Source: Luteimonas aquatica (GTDB lineage: Bacteria; Pseudomonadota; Gammaproteobacteria; Xanthomonadales; Xanthomonadaceae). From it: DNA of 64,000 nt. The stretch is from positions 75,473-139,472 of the forward strand of contig NZ_JALBFU010000005.1 in assembly GCF_022662575.1 (NCBI RefSeq), in the 5' to 3' direction. A program made the position numbers and the translations under genes. The notes under the pieces were generated by a model. That model was not told the DNA's origin and did not search any database. It saw only the letters and a program-made list of their open reading frames with translations. Shown piece after piece: positions 19,521 to 28,521 of the stretch (its first letter is position 1; every line of letters starts with the position of its first letter).

Positions 19521-19757
19521 TCAGATCTTCTCGCCGCGGGCACGCAGCTCGGCCAGGACGACGTCGATGCCGTTCTTGTCGATGGTGCGCATGGCGCTGG
19601 TGGAAACGCGCAGCTTCACCCAACGGTTCTCGCTGGCGACCCAGAAGCGGCGCTCGTGCAGGTTGGGAAGGAAACGGCGGCGGGTTTTGTTGTTGGCGTG
19701 CGAGACGTTGTTGCCGGTCTGCACGCGCTTGCCGGTGACTTGGCATACGCGGGACAT
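19521..19757 (-). CDS. rpmB: 50S ribosomal protein L28
   Basis: This 78-residue large-subunit ribosomal protein carries the family signature ([38 protein letters not shown]). It is the first gene of the rpmB-rpmG operon, and a GAGGT ribosome-binding site precedes the start at 19757. A good sigma-70 promoter lies upstream at 19951-19979. Confidence 0.98.
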   Translation of the reverse strand: MSRVCQVTGKRVQTGNNVSHANNKTRRRFLPNLHERRFWVASENRWVKLRVSTSAMRTIDKNGIDVVLAELRARGEKI

Positions 19758-19950
19758 GGTCGTACCTCGTGCTTCTGCGCGGAGCGATCCGCAATGGGTG
19801 TCCCCCTTGGCCAGGGAGGCGGCGGCCCCGGCAACCGATGCCAGCATCGGGTACCGCGCGATTCGGGTGTCTTGGTTCGCCGTGCGGAGGCGGGGACGGA
19901 ATCGCACTTCCGGCCCGGTCCGGGCCTGGGCCGGACACAGCGAGCCGCGC

Positions 19951-19979
19951 ATTATGCCGCGCGGTCCGGGGCGGGGCAA
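19951..19979 (-). promoter_or_regulatory. Sigma-70 promoter for rpmB-rpmG
   Basis: On the minus strand, TTGCCC (19979-19974) and CATAAT (19956-19951) are separated by exactly 17 bp, about 195 bp upstream of rpmB. The remainder of the 309-bp gap between rpmB and the GntR gene is GC-rich leader sequence in which I see no gene. Confidence 0.65.
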
Positions 19980-20014
19980 GGATTGATCCACAAGCGGGCA
20001 TGACCTTCGGGGGC

Positions 20015-20060
20015 TTGACAGGTCGAATGTCTCAACTGTACTAATATTCACAGTACAGTT
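20015..20060 (+). promoter_or_regulatory. Promoter with overlapping operator for GntR-ABC operon
   Basis: A consensus -35 TTGACA (20015-20020) and -10 TACTAA (20039-20044) are separated by 18 bp. An 8-bp perfect inverted repeat AACTGTAC (20034-20041) / GTACAGTT (20053-20060) with an 11-bp AT-rich spacer covers the -10 region and presumed start site, ending 6 bp before the regulator's start codon. This is the layout of an autorepressor site for the YtrA-type GntR protein encoded immediately downstream. Confidence 0.75.
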
Positions 20061-20066
20061 AATACG

Positions 20067-20486
20067 GTGATGCCGATGGCCCGTCCCCAAGCCCTGCTGA
20101 TCCAGATCGCCACCGGCGACCCGCGCCCGATCAGCAGGCAGATCGTCGATGCGGTGCGCATGAAGATCGCCACGGCCGAGCTGGCGCCGGGCGACCAGCT
20201 GCCGAGCGTGCGCGGCCTGGCGCAGCAGCTGACGGTCAATCCGAACACGGTGGCCAAGGCCTACGCCGAGCTGACCGCCGAGGGCTGGCTGGAGTCGCGG
20301 CAGGGGCTGGGCCTGTACGTGGCCACGCCGCGCCAGCGCCTGAGCGATGCCGAGCGCGAACGCCGCCTGGACGAGGCGATCGGGCGCTTCCTCAACGACG
20401 TGATCGCGCTGGACTACCCGCCCGGGGAGGTGCAGGCGCGCCTGGAGGCCGAGTTTCGCGCGCTGGCGCCCAGGAAGACCGCCTGA
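20067..20486 (+). CDS. GntR-family transcriptional regulator, YtrA subfamily
   Basis: This 139-residue cytoplasmic repressor is short, with a winged HTH at residues 15-80 ([40 protein letters not shown]) and a minimal helical tail. That is typical of the YtrA subfamily, which lacks an effector-binding domain and controls ABC-exporter operons. The frame opens with GTG at 20067, immediately followed by ATG at 20070, so the exact start is uncertain by a codon. It heads an operon with the ATP-binding and membrane proteins that follow, and a strong dyad overlaps its own promoter. Members often respond to cell-envelope antibiotics; no effector is visible here. Confidence 0.9.
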   Translation: MMPMARPQALLIQIATGDPRPISRQIVDAVRMKIATAELAPGDQLPSVRGLAQQLTVNPNTVAKAYAELTAEGWLESRQGLGLYVATPRQRLSDAERERRLDEAIGRFLNDVIALDYPPGEVQARLEAEFRALAPRKTA

Positions 20487-20550
20487 CCGCTGATCCCGTC
20501 CCGTCCTCGCTTCCATCCGAGTCGATCCAAGCCCGCCGCACGGAACCGCC

Positions 20551-21477
20551 ATGGCCACGCCCTCCACCGACTACGTCATCGAGACCACGGCGCTGAGCAA
20601 GCGCTATGGCCGCAAGCTCGCGCTCGACCACCTCGACCTGCGCATCCCCAGCGGCCGCATCCACGCCATCGTCGGCGCCAACGGCGCCGGCAAGTCGACG
20701 CTGTTCCGCGTCCTGCTCGGCTTCCTGCCGCCGACGACGGGCCAGGCGCGCATCCTCGGCCGCGACAGCGGCCGCCTGACGCCCGGCGATCGCGAGCGCA
20801 TCGGCTTCGTCAACGAGGAGCACACCCTGCCGGGATGGATGCGCGTGAGCGCGGTGACGGCGATGCGCCGGCGCCTGTACCCGCGCTGGAACGAGGCCGC
20901 CTTCCGCGGCGTGCTCGACCACTACCACGTGCTGCCGGAGCAGAAGGTCGGCCAGCTCTCGCGCGGCGAGCGCGCCGGCTTCAACCTGGCGCTGGCGCTG
21001 GCGCAGGGGCCGGAACTGCTGATCCTCGACGAGCCGACGCTGGGCCTGGACGTGGTCGCCAAGCGCGCCTTCCTCGAATCGCTGATGTACAGCAACGCGG
21101 CCGATGCCTGCACGGTGATCTATTGCTCGCACCAGATGGAGGAGATCGAGCGCGTCGCCGACAACCTGATCATCCTCGAGCGCGGCCAGCTGAGGAACAT
21201 GTCGGCGCCGGAGGACTTCTGCGCGCGCGTCACGCACTGGATCGCCGACATCCCGTTCAAGGGACCGGACCCGGCCAGCGTGCCGGGACTGCTGCAGGCC
21301 CAGCGCCTGGACGGGCTGCAGCACTACCTGGTGCTCGACCAGGACGAGGGCTTCGCCGAGTTCCTGCGCGCCAGCGGCGCGCGCTCGATGCAGAACATGC
21401 CCGTCAGCCTGGACCGCGCGGTCAACGGCTTCCTGGCCAAGAACCATGCGATGCCGGCGGGCGCCGCGACCCATTGA
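20551..21477 (+). CDS. ABC transporter ATP-binding protein
   Basis: This 308-residue ATPase subunit has Walker [10 protein letters not shown] near residue 47, signature [16 protein letters not shown] near 143, Walker [13 protein letters not shown] near 163 and the H-loop CSHQMEEIE. The C-terminal 90 residues (after about 220) form an extra domain seen in exporter ATPases. It lies between the GntR regulator and a membrane protein gene, so the three form one regulated exporter system of the YtrAB type. The substrate is unknown. Confidence 0.93.
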   Translation: MATPSTDYVIETTALSKRYGRKLALDHLDLRIPSGRIHAIVGANGAGKSTLFRVLLGFLPPTTGQARILGRDSGRLTPGDRERIGFVNEEHTLPGWMRVSAVTAMRRRLYPRWNEAAFRGVLDHYHVLPEQKVGQLSRGERAGFNLALALAQGPELLILDEPTLGLDVVAKRAFLESLMYSNAADACTVIYCSHQMEEIERVADNLIILERGQLRNMSAPEDFCARVTHWIADIPFKGPDPASVPGLLQAQRLDGLQHYLVLDQDEGFAEFLRASGARSMQNMPVSLDRAVNGFLAKNHAMPAGAATH

Positions 21478-21527
21478 CCTTCCGGCGCGCCGCATGACGC
21501 GGCGCGCCATGCCAATCAGGACAACCC

Positions 21528-23342
21528 ATGCGGGATCTCTTCAAGGCCGAACTGCAGCGCTTCCGTCTGTGGGCGGCGGCCTACGCCCTGGTGCATCTGC
21601 TGGCGCTGGGCTTCCTGGCCAAGCTCGTCGATCTGGCGCAGCAGCCGTCCACGCCCTATGAACTGTTCGCGGCGATCTACGCCGCCACCGGCCTGCTGCT
21701 CGGCCTGTATCAGATGGGCGGCTATCGGCGGCCGAACGCCTGGCTGAACCTGCTGCACGGGCCGGTGCCGCACTGGCGGGTGGCGACGGCGCTGCTGGGC
21801 GCCTGTTTCGTGCTGCTGGCCGTGGCGGTGCTGCTGCCGCTGCTGCTGGTGGCGCTGTGGCAGGGCACGATGACCGCGCGCGTGGTCGACACGCGCCACC
21901 TGCTGCTGTGCGGTTCGGGCTGGCTGATGGCGGCGTGCGGCTATCTGGCCGGCTGCTACGCGATGCTGGCCAATCGCCGCTACGGATTCTGCGCGCTGCT
22001 GTTCATCCCGCTGTTCGTGTTCGGCCAGGCCACCGGCGCGGGGACGCTCATCGTGCAGGGGGCGGCGCTGGCCTATCTCGCGGCGATGGTGCTGATCGCG
22101 TTCAAGCCCGAACTGAGCGCGCCGCCGCGCGGCGCCGCGGTCGCGCTGACGGCGGCGCCGCTGACGATGACGATGTGGTTCGCGCTGCTGCTGGTCGGCT
22201 TCGCCGTCGAGTTCGTCTGGATCGCGCAGGGCTCGCACCCGAACAACCGCGCCGTGCCGATCGCCGGCGGCGAGAAGGAAGCCGAGAACGCCAAGGGCGC
22301 GGAGATGATGGCGATCGGGCTGCGCGACAGCGCCGCGCCCGAGGCGCGCCTGTGGCGCGAGCAGGCCAAGATCTCCGAGATTTTCGGCCTGTCCTCCTAT
22401 CTGCGCGCGGTGCCGGTGCGCCACGAGCTGACCAATCTGGCGCCGATGGAATTCGACGACGAGACCCGTCGCGTGCGCTGGGTATTCAGCCACGACCGCA
22501 TGCGTTTCCAGGGCTACGGCCTGGTCGACAAGCGGCCGGCGGGCAGCCTGGGCGTGGCCGGCGACCGTCCTTTCCCCGCGCCGCCGCTGCCCGGCCCGGA
22601 CAACCTGCTGGTGAGCAGGGAGGCGGTCTATCAGTACGACGGCGACGCGGGGCTGATCCTGCCGCGCGCGCAGCTGCCGGCCGGCGAAGTGCTCGCCGGC
22701 TATGGGCCGGTGGGCGACGACATGCTGCTGCTCAGCGATCGCGCGCTGTATTTCTACGACCTGGCCGGATTCAGCGACGACGACGTGCTGCTGCGGCCGC
22801 GCCAGCGCGTGCCGCTGCCCGGCCGCGTCGGCGACCTGGCGCGGCTGGACCTGATGGAACTGCTCGACGGGTACCTGGTGTCCTTCACCTTCGCGCGCTG
22901 GGGGCACAACGCGGAAGGCGCCGACTCGTTCCAGTCGATCGTGCGCGTCGATGCGCACGGGCCCGCGGTGCAGGTCGCCCGCCGCGCGATCGGCCACGAC
23001 TATCCCGACCTGTGGCGCTACCAGAACTGGTGGGTGTCGCCGCCGCTGTACGCGGCGCAGAAGGCGATCACCGGGCTGTTCTCCGGCTACGTGCTGCTGC
23101 GCGATACCGATCCGCCGCCGGTGCCGCGCCGGGTCGTGCTGGTGGCGCTGGCGCTGATGCTGTTGTCGATGCTCGCGGCGATCTGGCGAACGGCGAAGCT
23201 GGCCTTGTCGATGCCGGCGCGCGTGGCCTGGATCGTGATCTGCGGCGCGTTCGGAATCCCCGCGTTGATGGCGCTGTGGCTGTTGTATCCGCCGCGCGAG
23301 AGCTTGGAGGAAGTGCCGCTCGGCCAGGCCGCGGCGGCATAA
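21528..23342 (+). CDS. ABC exporter membrane subunit with large extracytoplasmic domain
   Basis: This 604-residue membrane protein has about seven transmembrane helices in residues 1-245 (LWAAAYALVHLLALGFLAKL, LLGACFVLLAVAVLLPLLLV, MTMWFALLLVGFAVEFVWIA). A soluble region of about 280 residues follows, and then two final helices (VVLVALALMLLSMLAAIW, WIVICGAFGIPALMALWLL). The soluble part has repeated beta-strand units (VSREAVYQYDGD, LLLSDRALYFYDLAGF) suggestive of a beta-propeller or jelly-roll domain, presumably periplasmic. It follows the ATPase gene by 50 bp and is its likely permease. The family is not firmly recognised. Confidence 0.75.
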   Translation: MRDLFKAELQRFRLWAAAYALVHLLALGFLAKLVDLAQQPSTPYELFAAIYAATGLLLGLYQMGGYRRPNAWLNLLHGPVPHWRVATALLGACFVLLAVAVLLPLLLVALWQGTMTARVVDTRHLLLCGSGWLMAACGYLAGCYAMLANRRYGFCALLFIPLFVFGQATGAGTLIVQGAALAYLAAMVLIAFKPELSAPPRGAAVALTAAPLTMTMWFALLLVGFAVEFVWIAQGSHPNNRAVPIAGGEKEAENAKGAEMMAIGLRDSAAPEARLWREQAKISEIFGLSSYLRAVPVRHELTNLAPMEFDDETRRVRWVFSHDRMRFQGYGLVDKRPAGSLGVAGDRPFPAPPLPGPDNLLVSREAVYQYDGDAGLILPRAQLPAGEVLAGYGPVGDDMLLLSDRALYFYDLAGFSDDDVLLRPRQRVPLPGRVGDLARLDLMELLDGYLVSFTFARWGHNAEGADSFQSIVRVDAHGPAVQVARRAIGHDYPDLWRYQNWWVSPPLYAAQKAITGLFSGYVLLRDTDPPPVPRRVVLVALALMLLSMLAAIWRTAKLALSMPARVAWIVICGAFGIPALMALWLLYPPRESLEEVPLGQAAAA

Positions 23343-23394
23343 CCGGACACGGATGTCCCCTCCGCCCGTCGGGCGGATCGCACAGGAGAACCCC

Positions 23395-25557
23395 ATGATC
23401 GCGCTTCCGAAGATCAGGCTCCCGAAGATCAGGCTCCCGAAGTTTTTCGGGGCGCGGGCCGCGCTCGCCCTGATGGTCTGCGCGCTGGCCGCGCCGGCCG
23501 CATGGGCGGAGCGTGCCGAGGACGCGGCATTGCGGGCGGCGGTGTCGGCCGAGCGCGCACGCGCGACCGCGCCGCGATTCGACCGCGTCGCCTTCCTCGG
23601 CAAGCCGCGCCTGCTCGGCATCTGGCTCTCGCCCGACGGTCGCCGGATCGCTTACCTGCGCGAATCCGGGCGCAACCGCGGCCTCTGGCTGCTGCCGGCC
23701 GGCGGCGGCACGGCGCGCCGCCTGTTGCTGGATACCGATGCGACGCGCGTGGCCTTCACGCGCGACAGCCGCTGGCTGCTGCTGGAATCGCCGCGCCAGC
23801 TGTCCGCGCTGGCGGTGGCCGGCCAGCCCGGGTCCGGCGCCATCGCCAAGCTCGGCGGACGCTGGCCGCGGCGTTTCATGGGAGCCGATCCGGTGATGCC
23901 GGCGGCGGCGATCGTGCTGGAAAGCCCGCCGCGCGTCTCGCGCAAGCCCAGGCAATGGCGCCTGTACCGCGTGCGGGTCGACGGCACGCAGACCTTGCTG
24001 CACGCCTCCGCGCGGCAACTGGTCGACTTCGCCTTCGACGACGACGGGCGCCTGGCCTTCGTCAGCCAGGCCGAGCGCGACAAGTACGTGATCTATCGGC
24101 TGGACCGCCCGGCGACGTCCGATGCGCACGGGGCCAGGCGTGCGCGACCGCGCGAGGCGATGCGCTGCGTCGACCTGCAGCGCTGCAGCCTGCTCGCCGC
24201 CACCGACCGGGGGCGCGGCCTGCTGCTGGGCACGGATGCCGGCAGCGGCTTCCATCGTCTCGCGCACCTGGACGCGGACGGCCGGTTGCGCACCCTGCAT
24301 GCCGATCCGCGCGGCGAGGCCGACCTGGACGAGGTCGTGCTCGACCCCGCCACGCGCGAACCGCTGATCGCCGGCTACCGCAGCACGGTCGCCACCAACT
24401 ATGGCCTGACGGCGCAGGCCCGCGGCCATGTCGACGCCATCGAGCGGCGCTATCCGCGACGCAACCTGCGCATCGAGGTGGGCGCGGGCCCCGGCGCGCA
24501 TTGGCTGGTGCACGAGCGCGGCGGAGAGATCAAGGGCGAGCGCTTGCACGTCTACGATCCGGCAACGCGACGCTTCCGCGATCCGATCGACGAGGCCGGG
24601 TTCCAGAGCCGCGGCAAACCGGTGGCGCCGCTGCCGGCCTCGGCGATGGCGCGCAAGATCGCCTTTTCCTATCCCGCCTCGGACGGCATGCGCCTGCACG
24701 GCTTCCTGTTGGTGCCGCCGGGCGTGGATGCGGCGCGCGCCCCGCTGATCGCCTTTGTCCACGGCGGGCCCTTCAACCTGTTCCGCCCCGAGTTCAGCTC
24801 GACCAGCCAGTTCCTCGCCAATCGCGGCTACGTGGTGTTCGAAAGCAATTTCCGCGGTTCCACCGGCCACGGCCGCGCCTACGTGCAGGCCGCACGCGGC
24901 GACTTCGGCAACGGCCGCGTGCAGCAGGACATCGTCGAGGGCGTGCGCTACCTGCTGGCGCAGGGAATCGGCGATGCGCGGCGCGTGGGCATCGTCGGCG
25001 CGTCCTTCGGCGGCTATTCGGCGCTGCAGGGCGTCACCTTCCAGCCGGAGCTGTTCAAGGTCGGCATCGCGGCGGTGCCGCCGGCGGATTTCGGCTGGGT
25101 GCTGCGCTGGTATGCGCGCAGCCTCGATGCGCTCTCGCCCGGGATCCTGTTCCCGGAGACGCTGCGCCTGCTGTCGCTGGACCCGTTTGACGTCGCGATC
25201 GCCGAACGCCTGCGCGCGCAATCCCCGATCGCCAACGCCGCGCGGCTGCGTCGGCCGCTGTTGCTGCTGGCCGGCGGCGACGACGAGCGCGTGCCGGTGC
25301 GCAGCGTCACCCACTACGCGGCGCAGCTGCGCGCGCTGGACAAGGACCTCACGCTGTTCATCGATGCCCGGGCCCGGCACCAGCTGGAGGACCCGCGCAC
25401 GCGCGAGGCCTACCTGTACCTGATGGAGCGCACGCTGCACCGGGCACTGGGCGGTCCGGCGCCGGCGCCGCCGGACAAGGCGCTGCGCGACCAGCTGCGG
25501 CGCGACGTGCTGATCGACGGCGGCGCGGCGGCGGGCACGTCGGGCGCCGCTCGATGA
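23395..25557 (+). CDS. S9-family prolyl oligopeptidase-like serine peptidase, secreted
   Basis: This 720-residue exported peptidase has a signal sequence (ALALMVCALAAPAAWAE) after an unusual basic N-terminus containing the repeated unit KIRLPKIRLPK. An N-terminal beta-propeller (IWLSPDGRRIAYLRESGRN, VAFTRDSRWLLLESP) is followed by an alpha/beta hydrolase domain with S537 in GASFGGYS, D629/D630 in AGGDDERVP and probable catalytic H662 in ARARHQLED. The start at 23395 has GGAG upstream. Family members cleave short peptides or release acyl-aminoacids in the periplasm. It lies 52 bp after the ABC permease gene and may be cotranscribed, suggesting the exporter or its cargo is peptide-related; that link is speculative. 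Confidence 0.88.
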   Translation: MIALPKIRLPKIRLPKFFGARAALALMVCALAAPAAWAERAEDAALRAAVSAERARATAPRFDRVAFLGKPRLLGIWLSPDGRRIAYLRESGRNRGLWLLPAGGGTARRLLLDTDATRVAFTRDSRWLLLESPRQLSALAVAGQPGSGAIAKLGGRWPRRFMGADPVMPAAAIVLESPPRVSRKPRQWRLYRVRVDGTQTLLHASARQLVDFAFDDDGRLAFVSQAERDKYVIYRLDRPATSDAHGARRARPREAMRCVDLQRCSLLAATDRGRGLLLGTDAGSGFHRLAHLDADGRLRTLHADPRGEADLDEVVLDPATREPLIAGYRSTVATNYGLTAQARGHVDAIERRYPRRNLRIEVGAGPGAHWLVHERGGEIKGERLHVYDPATRRFRDPIDEAGFQSRGKPVAPLPASAMARKIAFSYPASDGMRLHGFLLVPPGVDAARAPLIAFVHGGPFNLFRPEFSSTSQFLANRGYVVFESNFRGSTGHGRAYVQAARGDFGNGRVQQDIVEGVRYLLAQGIGDARRVGIVGASFGGYSALQGVTFQPELFKVGIAAVPPADFGWVLRWYARSLDALSPGILFPETLRLLSLDPFDVAIAERLRAQSPIANAARLRRPLLLLAGGDDERVPVRSVTHYAAQLRALDKDLTLFIDARARHQLEDPRTREAYLYLMERTLHRALGGPAPAPPDKALRDQLRRDVLIDGGAAAGTSGAAR
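23407..23436 (+). repeat. Tandem 15-bp repeat in the S9 peptidase signal region
   Basis: CCGAAGATCAGGCTC occurs twice in succession and is followed by a partial third unit (CCGAAG). The repeat is in frame and encodes the basic KIRLPKIRLPK stretch before the signal-peptide core. Unit-number changes would lengthen or shorten this n-region without a frameshift. Confidence 0.85.
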
Positions 25558-25623
25558 TTCGATGGAGCTGTCCGGCGCCGGAGGCGGCGCGTTCGGCGCA
25601 TGCGGTGCGCGGTGTCGCGCGGG

Positions 25624-25950
25624 TCAGTGCCCGGCCCGGTCGCGGTGCCAGCCGCGATGGCGGATGTCCAGGTACAGGCTGTAGGCCGCGGTGAAGGCCG
25701 GGAACAGGTTCTGGATCACGCCGACCGAGTCCTGCTTCTGCGAGAACACGAAGTAGCTCAGCGTCATGGCGCTGCCGACCAGGCTCATGTACCAGAACAG
25801 GCGCGGGATCACCGGCTTGCCGTGGCGCTTGCTGGCGATGAACTGCACCAGCCAGCGGCCGCCGAACATCAGCGCGCCGACCAGGCCGATCAGCTTCCAC
25901 GGGCTCATGTGCAGCCCGGTCCAGGCGAGCCAGGCGATCGGCTCGTTCAT
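25624..25950 (-). CDS. Lipid A biosynthesis N-terminal domain (LAB_N) membrane protein
   Basis: This 108-residue inner-membrane protein has three hydrophobic helices (LIGLVGALMFGGRWLVQFIA, PRLFWYMSLVGSAMTLSYFV, LFPAFTAAYSLYLDI). The RWLVQFIASKRHGKPVIPRLFW signature region of the LAB_N/PF07578 family is present; the domain resembles SemiSWEET-like bundles. It lies 11 bp downstream of a dolichyl-phosphate-mannose-synthase-like glycosyltransferase. This pairing is common and points to a membrane-glycan or lipid modification system. The start at 25950 is where the family begins; the frame is open further upstream. Confidence 0.85.
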   Translation of the reverse strand: MNEPIAWLAWTGLHMSPWKLIGLVGALMFGGRWLVQFIASKRHGKPVIPRLFWYMSLVGSAMTLSYFVFSQKQDSVGVIQNLFPAFTAAYSLYLDIRHRGWHRDRAGH

Positions 25951-25961
25951 GACATCGCCGC

Positions 25962-26684
25962 TCACGCCACTTCTTCCGTCGCGGTGCGCTTGCTGCGCGC
26001 GATCAGCCAGGCCACGCCGCGCAGGTCGCGCAGGCTGACCAGGGCGCGATTGAGGTTGTTGTACTTGGACACGCCGCTGGCGCGGTGGCGGTGGTTGACC
26101 GGCACGCTCACCGTGCGCCAGCCGGCGCGCTGCATCAGCGCCGGCAGGTAGCGGTGCATGTGGTCGAAGTAGGGCAGGTCCAGGAAGGCGGCGCGCTCGA
26201 ACAGCTTGATGCCGCAGCCGGTGTCCGGGGTGTCGTCGCGCAGCAGGCGCGCGCGGATCGCGTTGGCCCACTTCGAGGCCCAGCGCTTGCTGCCCGAGTC
26301 CTGGCGGTTGACGCGCCAGCCGGCGAACAGCTTGGTGTCGGGCGAGGCGGTGGCGCGCGTGGCCAGCAGCTTGGGGATGTCGGCCGGATCGTTCTGGCCG
26401 TCGCCGTCGAGGGTGGCGATCCAGGCGCCGGTGGCCGCCTTCACGCCGGTGCGCACCGCGGTGCTCTGCCCGCTCTGCGAGAGGTGGCGGATCACGCGCA
26501 GCTCGGGGACCTCGCGCTTGAGCTGCTGCAGCCGCTCGAGCGTGGCATCGCGCGAGCAGTCGTCGATGTAGACGATCTCGAACGGCAGCACGCCACGCAG
26601 CGCCGCGACGATCTCGCCGACCAGCGGCGCGACGTTGTCCTGCTCGTTGAAGACGGGGACGACGACGGAAAGTTCGACGGTCAT
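25962..26684 (-). CDS. Family 2 glycosyltransferase (polyprenyl-phosphate sugar transferase type)
   Basis: This 240-residue enzyme has a GT-A fold without C-terminal membrane helices. The nucleotide-sugar-binding start (LSVVVPVFNEQDNVAPLVGE), EIVYIDDCSRDATLERL and the catalytic/metal motif TLDGDGQNDPADIP are visible. A later GCGIKLFERAAFLDLPYFD stretch is typical of polyprenyl-phosphate mannosyl or glucosyl transferases. It probably loads a sugar from a nucleotide donor onto a lipid carrier at the inner face of the membrane. It is the first gene of a two-gene operon with the LAB_N protein. Confidence 0.9.
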   Translation of the reverse strand: MTVELSVVVPVFNEQDNVAPLVGEIVAALRGVLPFEIVYIDDCSRDATLERLQQLKREVPELRVIRHLSQSGQSTAVRTGVKAATGAWIATLDGDGQNDPADIPKLLATRATASPDTKLFAGWRVNRQDSGSKRWASKWANAIRARLLRDDTPDTGCGIKLFERAAFLDLPYFDHMHRYLPALMQRAGWRTVSVPVNHRHRASGVSKYNNLNRALVSLRDLRGVAWLIARSKRTATEEVA

Positions 26685-26708
26685 GCGGGCAATGGGTGAG
26701 TCAGCCGA

Positions 26709-27632
26709 TCAGCTGCGCTGCGCGCGCAGGCGCTCGAGCACGCCATCGAGCGTATCCAGGTCGGAGTAGTGGATCACCAGCTTGCCGCGCCCGGCGCGGC
26801 CGTGGGCGATGCTGACGCGGGTGCCCAGCGATTCGGACAGCTCGGTTTCCAGCGAGGCGATGTCGGCCTGCGGCGCGGCCTTGGCGGCCGGCTTCCTGTT
26901 CGCGGCCACCGGCACCTTGCCGGCGGCGTACTGCTGTGCGCGGTGCTCGACCTCGCGCACCGACCAGCCGTGCTCGGCGGCGTCGGAGGCCAGGCGGCTG
27001 GCCAGCTCGGGCGAGAGCGTGAGCAGGGCGCGGGCGTGGCCCATCTCCAGTCGCCGCGCCTCCAGCAGGGCGCGGATCGCCGGCGGCAGTTCCAGCAGGC
27101 GCAGCAGGTTGGACACCGCGGCGCGCGAGCGGCCCACCGCCTCGGCGGCCTGGGCGTGGGTGAGGGCGAATTCGTCGATCAGGCGCTGCAGGGCCTGCGC
27201 CTCTTCCAGCGGGTTGAGGTCCTCGCGCTGGATGTTCTCGATCAGCGCCATCGCCACCATGGTGCGGTCGTCGACGCTGCGCACCACCACCGGCACCTCG
27301 GCCAGCCCGGCCAGGCGCGAGGCGCGCCAGCGGCGCTCGCCGGCGATGATCTCGTAGGTGCGGTCCGGCAGCTCGCGCACCACGATCGGCTGGATCACGC
27401 CCTGGGCCTTGATCGATTCGGCCAGCTCGCCGAGCTTGTCCTCGTCCCAGTGCTTGCGCGGCTGGTACTTGCCGGGCGCGAGCGCGTCCACCGGCAGGCT
27501 GCGCAGGGTGTCGCCCGGGGTGGCTTCCAGCGCCGGCGCCTCGGCGGCGGCCTTGGGTCCGAGCAGCGCTTCCAGTCCGCGTCCGAGTCCGCGCTTCTTG
27601 GCGGGCTTTTCGATGGTCTTGGCGGCGCTCAT
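26709..27632 (-). CDS. parB: Chromosome partitioning protein ParB
   Basis: This 307-residue CTPase and DNA-binding protein loads at parS sites. The N-terminal KRGLGRGLEALLG is typical of chromosomal ParB. The CTP-binding region includes GVIQPIVVRE and EIIAGERRWRAS, followed by the HTH region (LTHAQAAEAVGRSRAAVSNL) and a C-terminal dimerisation domain. Its start overlaps the parA stop (ATGA). No parS palindrome was noticed inside the window, but this was not an exhaustive scan. Confidence 0.96.
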   Translation of the reverse strand: MSAAKTIEKPAKKRGLGRGLEALLGPKAAAEAPALEATPGDTLRSLPVDALAPGKYQPRKHWDEDKLGELAESIKAQGVIQPIVVRELPDRTYEIIAGERRWRASRLAGLAEVPVVVRSVDDRTMVAMALIENIQREDLNPLEEAQALQRLIDEFALTHAQAAEAVGRSRAAVSNLLRLLELPPAIRALLEARRLEMGHARALLTLSPELASRLASDAAEHGWSVREVEHRAQQYAAGKVPVAANRKPAAKAAPQADIASLETELSESLGTRVSIAHGRAGRGKLVIHYSDLDTLDGVLERLRAQRS

Positions 27633-28477
27633 GCCGGGGTCTCCGAAGTTGCGGGTGACGTCGGCGCGGCGGGCGTCGATGTGGAGGGCGTCGCCGCGGG
27701 CTTGGACTGTTCGCGTTCGCGCTGGCGACGCATCAGTTCCCCGGCGAGGCCGAGATAGGCGACCGCGCCGCGCGAGCCCTTGTCGTAGCCGACGATGCTC
27801 TGGCCGTGGCTGGGGGCCTCGGCCAGGCGCACGTTGCGCGGCACGATGGTGCGGAACACCTTGTCGCCGAAATGCGTGGTCAGCTCGCCCGAGACGGCGT
27901 TGGCGAGGTTGTTGCGCACGTCGAACATGGTGCGCAGCACGCCCTCGATCTCGAGGGCGGGATTGAGCTTGGCCTTGAGCGCCTCGATGGTCTGCAGCAG
28001 CGCGGTCAGGCCTTCCAGGGCGTAGTACTCGCACTGCATCGGCACCAGCACCGCGTCGGCGGCGGTGAGCGCGTTCAGGGTGAGCAGCGACAGCGCCGGC
28101 GGGCAGTCGATGAGGATGTAGTCGTAGCGATCGCGCAAGCCGTCCAGCGCGCGCTTCAGGCGCTGCTCGCGGCCCTCCTCGTCCATCAGCTCGATCTCGG
28201 CCGCGGTGAGGTCGGTATTGCCCGGCATCAGGTCCAGGCCTTCCTCGGTGGGCACGATGGCGACCTCGGCATGGACCTCCTCCAGCAGCACGTCGCAGGT
28301 GGAGGCCTCCAGCTCGCGCTTGTCCACGCCCACGCCCATGGTGGCGTTGCCCTGGGCGTCCAGGTCCACCAGCAGCACGCGCTTGGGCGTGGCGGCCAGC
28401 GCCGCGGCGAGATTCACCGCCGTCGTCGTCTTTCCGACGCCGCCTTTCTGGTTGGCGATAGCGATGATGCGGGCCAT
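27629..28477 (-). CDS. parA: Chromosome partitioning ATPase ParA
   Basis: This 282-residue Walker-type ATPase drives segregation of ParB-parS complexes over the nucleoid. The deviant Walker A KGGVGKTTT lies at residues 11-19 with Walker A' VLLVDLDAQGNAT and Walker B YILIDCPPALS. A low-complexity tail rich in Pro, Thr and Ser (PAATPSTSTPAAPTSP) is less typical. It is translationally coupled to parB and lies downstream of rsmG, the conserved chromosomal arrangement usually found near the replication origin. Confidence 0.96.
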   Translation of the reverse strand: MARIIAIANQKGGVGKTTTAVNLAAALAATPKRVLLVDLDAQGNATMGVGVDKRELEASTCDVLLEEVHAEVAIVPTEEGLDLMPGNTDLTAAEIELMDEEGREQRLKRALDGLRDRYDYILIDCPPALSLLTLNALTAADAVLVPMQCEYYALEGLTALLQTIEALKAKLNPALEIEGVLRTMFDVRNNLANAVSGELTTHFGDKVFRTIVPRNVRLAEAPSHGQSIVGYDKGSRGAVAYLGLAGELMRRQREREQSKPAATPSTSTPAAPTSPATSETPA

Positions 28478-28521
28478 GGGTCCGGGCTGTCTGGGAGCGG
28501 ATTTGTGCGAAGGGTCGAGGC

